A program made the translations under genes and the position numbers. Below the pieces are notes generated by a model. It was not told the origin of the DNA. It worked only from the letters and a program-made list of their open reading frames with translations, and ran no database searches. A DNA stretch of 64,000 bases from CALLPQ01 sp964421675 (GTDB lineage: Bacteria > Pseudomonadota > Alphaproteobacteria > Caulobacterales > Parvularculaceae), in the NCBI GenBank assembly GCA_964421675.1, contig CAYQXV010000007.1, forward strand, positions 1-64,000, read 5' to 3'. This document shows positions 61,793 to 64,000 of the stretch, in pieces (position 1 is the stretch's first letter; every line of letters begins with the position of its first letter).

Positions 61793-62544
61793 TGGACTCC
61801 GCGACCAAGTCACCAACAGATCATCGCTTTGAAAAGCTCGCAAGGGCACCAGCTTACCTGAAAGTCAGTGAAGCCATCGAATCCGATATTTTGCGGGGCA
61901 CTCTGGCCGAGGGCACCATGCTGCCGACCGAAACACAATTGTGCGATCAGTTTGGTGTGACCCGGTCAACGGTTCGCGAAGGCATTAGGCTGCTAGAAAC
62001 GTCGGGGCTCCTCGCGCGAGGGCCCGCCAAGCGGTTGATAGTACGCCGGCCAAAAACTGGGGACATTGCCCTTTCCACCAGCCGCGCCCTTACCTTTAGC
62101 GGCATCACCTTCAAGGAAGCGTGGGAGTCGCTGGCTTTGTTCCAGCCTCAATTGGCAGCGCAGGCGGCAACAAAATTCAGCAAGAAGGACTTGGAAAAAC
62201 TCAAGGCCGTTCATGCCCTCCTCGGTGACACAAAGAGCGAAGACTATAATCTTGTGGTCATGTATACGGATGAATTTTTTGCCGCCCTCGCCGCTGGATT
62301 AAAAAATAGGGTGACAATGGCATTATCACAATCTCTCAATATGCTGATTGACGCGTCGTTACGCCAAGTCATTGCCAGCGTCCCCGATGGTCGCAAACGA
62401 ATCCTGAAAGCGCAAAAAGAGCTAATTGCGGCGATTGAAGATAAAGACCCCGAGCGGGCCCGTAAATGGATGGTCAAGCATATTGATGACCTGCAACGCG
62501 GATACACCGTTGCCCGCATCAGTATGGATGCAAAAATCGCCTGA
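61792..62544 (+). CDS. GntR family (FadR-subfamily) regulator of the leucine cluster
   Basis: DNA-binding regulator of 250 residues. A winged HTH at ~22-90 (LKVSEAIESDILRGTLAEGTMLPTETQLCDQFGVTRSTVREGIRLLETSGLL) is followed by an all-helical FadR-like ligand domain (~95-245). Its ATG overlaps the liuA stop (TAATG), so it is translationally coupled. The palindrome over the liuA promoter is the likely binding site, and an acyl-CoA of the leucine pathway is the likely effector; both are inference. It is distinct from the MerR-type LiuR of other proteobacteria. Confidence 0.93.
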   Translation: MDSATKSPTDHRFEKLARAPAYLKVSEAIESDILRGTLAEGTMLPTETQLCDQFGVTRSTVREGIRLLETSGLLARGPAKRLIVRRPKTGDIALSTSRALTFSGITFKEAWESLALFQPQLAAQAATKFSKKDLEKLKAVHALLGDTKSEDYNLVVMYTDEFFAALAAGLKNRVTMALSQSLNMLIDASLRQVIASVPDGRKRILKAQKELIAAIEDKDPERARKWMVKHIDDLQRGYTVARISMDAKIA

Positions 62545-62569
62545 CGCTTAGACCAACTGCGAGCCTGTT

Positions 62570-62758
62570 ATGATGACCTATCGCCCACTACTACTAAGCC
62601 TTGCCATCGGGTTTTTCACCGGCCTATTATTAGCGTCGTTGAGTGAGCGTGATCCGGTTTTGTGGGGCGTAAAAATAGCGGCCTTCTCGCTAGTGGGGCT
62701 ATCAATAGGCATCTTAATTCAATTTGTGAATCATCGTAAAAATTCCGGTGATGAATAA
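62570..62758 (+). CDS. Small two-helix membrane protein in the leucine cluster
   Basis: A 62-residue protein (MMTYRPLLLSLAIGFFTGLLLASL) with two hydrophobic helices (~6-24, ~33-52) joined by SERDPVLWG and a charged end (NHRKNSGDE). The ribosome binding site is weak. It lies between gntR and mccA, 25 bases from each on the same strand, so it is probably cotranscribed. No family recognised and no link to leucine degradation known to me. Confidence 0.6.
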   Translation: MMTYRPLLLSLAIGFFTGLLLASLSERDPVLWGVKIAAFSLVGLSIGILIQFVNHRKNSGDE

Positions 62759-62783
62759 TACATTCAACCAGTGAAAGCTGCAC

Positions 62784-64000
62784 ATGTTCAAAAAAATACT
62801 AATCGCCAATCGCGGTGAAATTGCCTGCCGTGTGATCCGCACAGCAAAAATGATGGGCATAAAGACGGTTGCGGTCTATTCCGATGCCGACGCGGATGCG
62901 CCCCATGTAAAAATGGCCGATGAGGCGGTGCATATTGGCCCGGCCCCAGCCAATCAAAGCTATTTGGTGGCCGATAAGATTTTTGATGCAGCCAAGCGAA
63001 CCGGCGCGCAGGCGATCCATCCCGGTTATGGATTTTTATCCGAAAACGCAGAATTTTCAGAACAATGCGATGCCCAAGGCATTGTGTTTATCGGACCCGC
63101 ACCGCAAACCATTCGCGCAATGGGCTCAAAATCTGCTGCGAAAGATTTGATGCAGGAAGCAGGCGTTCCCGTCTCACCGGGCTATCAAGGCGAAGACCAG
63201 TCTGAGGATACCTTTAAGCGCGAAGCCGAAACTATTGGCTACCCCGTTCTGTTAAAAGCCGTTGCCGGGGGCGGCGGCAAAGGCATGCGCCTTGTTGAGC
63301 GCGAAGCCGATTTGGTTGCTGCCTTGCACGCAGCCCAGCGCGAGGCGAAATCTGCCTTTGGTGATGACCGGTTTTTGGTTGAGAAATATATTGAACGCGC
63401 GCGCCATTTAGAGGTGCAAATTTTTGGCGATGGCAAAGGCAATGTGGTTCATATGTTTGAGCGCGATTGCTCTGTGCAACGACGCCATCAAAAAATTATT
63501 GAAGAGGCCCCTGCTCCCAATCTCAGCGACAAAGTGCGCGCGAACCTGTTGGAAGCGGGCGTTGCCGCGGGCAAAGCGGTCGATTATCGCGGCGCGGGCA
63601 CTGTAGAGTTTTTATATGATGGCGGCGACAATGTGTATTTCATGGAAATGAATACCCGCCTTCAGGTTGAACATCCCGTCTCGGAAGAAATTACCGGGAT
63701 CGATTTTGTCGAATGGCAGTTGCAAATTGCTTTTGGTAACGGTCTGCCCGATCCCGTTCAGCGCACAGTGCCGAACGGCCATGCATTTGAGGCGCGTCTT
63801 TATGCCGAAGACCCCGCCAATGATTTCGCGCCGTCCATTGGCACTCTGACAAGCCTGAACCTTCCCGGTCAAGATGATGGCGTGCGCCTCGATAGCGGCG
63901 TAAGGCAAGGCCAGGATATCACCCCGCACTATGATCCGATGATTGCAAAGCTAATTGTCCATAGCCCGGAGGGCGCGGATAGCCGGCGCACCGCATTGCG
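62784..64000 (+). CDS. mccA: Methylcrotonyl-CoA carboxylase alpha subunit (biotin carboxylase; 3' end beyond window)
   Basis: Biotin carboxylase subunit that loads CO2 on biotin for MccB. The ATG at 62784 gives MFKKILIANRGEIACRVIRTAKMMG, the N-terminal domain of all biotin carboxylases. Then come HPGYGFLSENAEF, the ATP-grasp glycine loop AVAGGGGKGMR, CSVQRRHQKIIEEAPAP and FMEMNTRLQVEHPVSEEITGID. About 405 residues are visible; the BCCP domain with the biotinyl lysine lies past the edge. The context (liuA, gntR, mccB) indicates MCC rather than propionyl- or acetyl-CoA carboxylase. Confidence 0.93.
   Translation, partial: MFKKILIANRGEIACRVIRTAKMMGIKTVAVYSDADADAPHVKMADEAVHIGPAPANQSYLVADKIFDAAKRTGAQAIHPGYGFLSENAEFSEQCDAQGIVFIGPAPQTIRAMGSKSAAKDLMQEAGVPVSPGYQGEDQSEDTFKREAETIGYPVLLKAVAGGGGKGMRLVEREADLVAALHAAQREAKSAFGDDRFLVEKYIERARHLEVQIFGDGKGNVVHMFERDCSVQRRHQKIIEEAPAPNLSDKVRANLLEAGVAAGKAVDYRGAGTVEFLYDGGDNVYFMEMNTRLQVEHPVSEEITGIDFVEWQLQIAFGNGLPDPVQRTVPNGHAFEARLYAEDPANDFAPSIGTLTSLNLPGQDDGVRLDSGVRQGQDITPHYDPMIAKLIVHSPEGADSRRTAL

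Overview
The window is 64 kb of alphaproteobacterial chromosome with only housekeeping and metabolic genes; I see no phage, insertion sequence or CRISPR array. Evidence for an alphaproteobacterium (probably Caulobacterales/Maricaulales-like; the family is inference): a tolC-popZ-valS block with a PopZ/DUF2497 protein, a DUF4167-prmC-prfA block, a short ProS without the editing insertion, an LptD with a CxxC after the OstA domain, and a large TonB receptor with an N-terminal carboxypeptidase-regulatory-like domain. Three runs of exactly 100 N (18080, 19515, 60378) mark scaffold joins. The flanks of the second are an exact 55-base duplicate, so that gap is probably an unmerged assembly overlap.

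Layout. 1-8005: nuoH-I-J-K-L-M-N on the minus strand (nuoN cut by the edge), without nuoA-G upstream. 8.2-9.3 kb: an Lrp/AsnC regulator divergent from a small DUF6356-like protein. 9.4-12.8 kb: TonB-dependent receptor. 13.1-18.1 kb: argS, a lipoprotein, ispH, and a homoserine kinase ORF that runs without a stop into RNase HI. 18.2-21.1 kb: two uncharacterised genes and proS. 21.4-22.3 kb: a PEP/VPLPA-CTERM-type surface protein behind a sigma-54-type promoter. 22.3-25.1 kb: a TVP38/TMEM64 membrane protein, miaA, serB. 25.15-25.5 kb: three tandem RNA-like hairpins, read on the minus strand with C-rich loops. 25.8-28.8 kb: pepA-holC-TraR/DksA-J-domain operon, divergent from lptF-lptG-lptD (29-34 kb). 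34.3-42.7 kb: tRNA-Ser, a small membrane protein, an ATM1-type ABC exporter, valS, popZ, tolC, tRNA-Met. 42.9-48.8 kb: membrane protein, small ORF, clpB, EF-hand protein, SDR. 49-53.3 kb: DUF4167, prmC, prfA, ispG. 53.5-56.2 kb: two divergent proteins that join a RodZ-type cytoplasmic HTH, one membrane helix and a periplasmic TonB C-terminal domain. 56.2-58.6 kb: hisG and a DUF2130 coiled-coil protein. 58.7-64 kb: a leucine catabolism (liu) cluster, mccB divergent from liuA-gntR-small membrane protein-mccA, with a GntR/FadR-like palindrome over a sigma-70-type promoter.

How it fits together. The cell makes isoprenoids by the MEP route (ispG, ispH), builds an LPS outer membrane (lptFGD, tolC), takes up substrates through a TonB receptor, respires through complex I and degrades leucine. 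The points most worth a second look are the paired HTH-TonB hybrids, the hairpin array after serB, the sigma-54/CTERM unit, the ThrB-RnhA read-through ORF and the operator/promoter of the leucine cluster.
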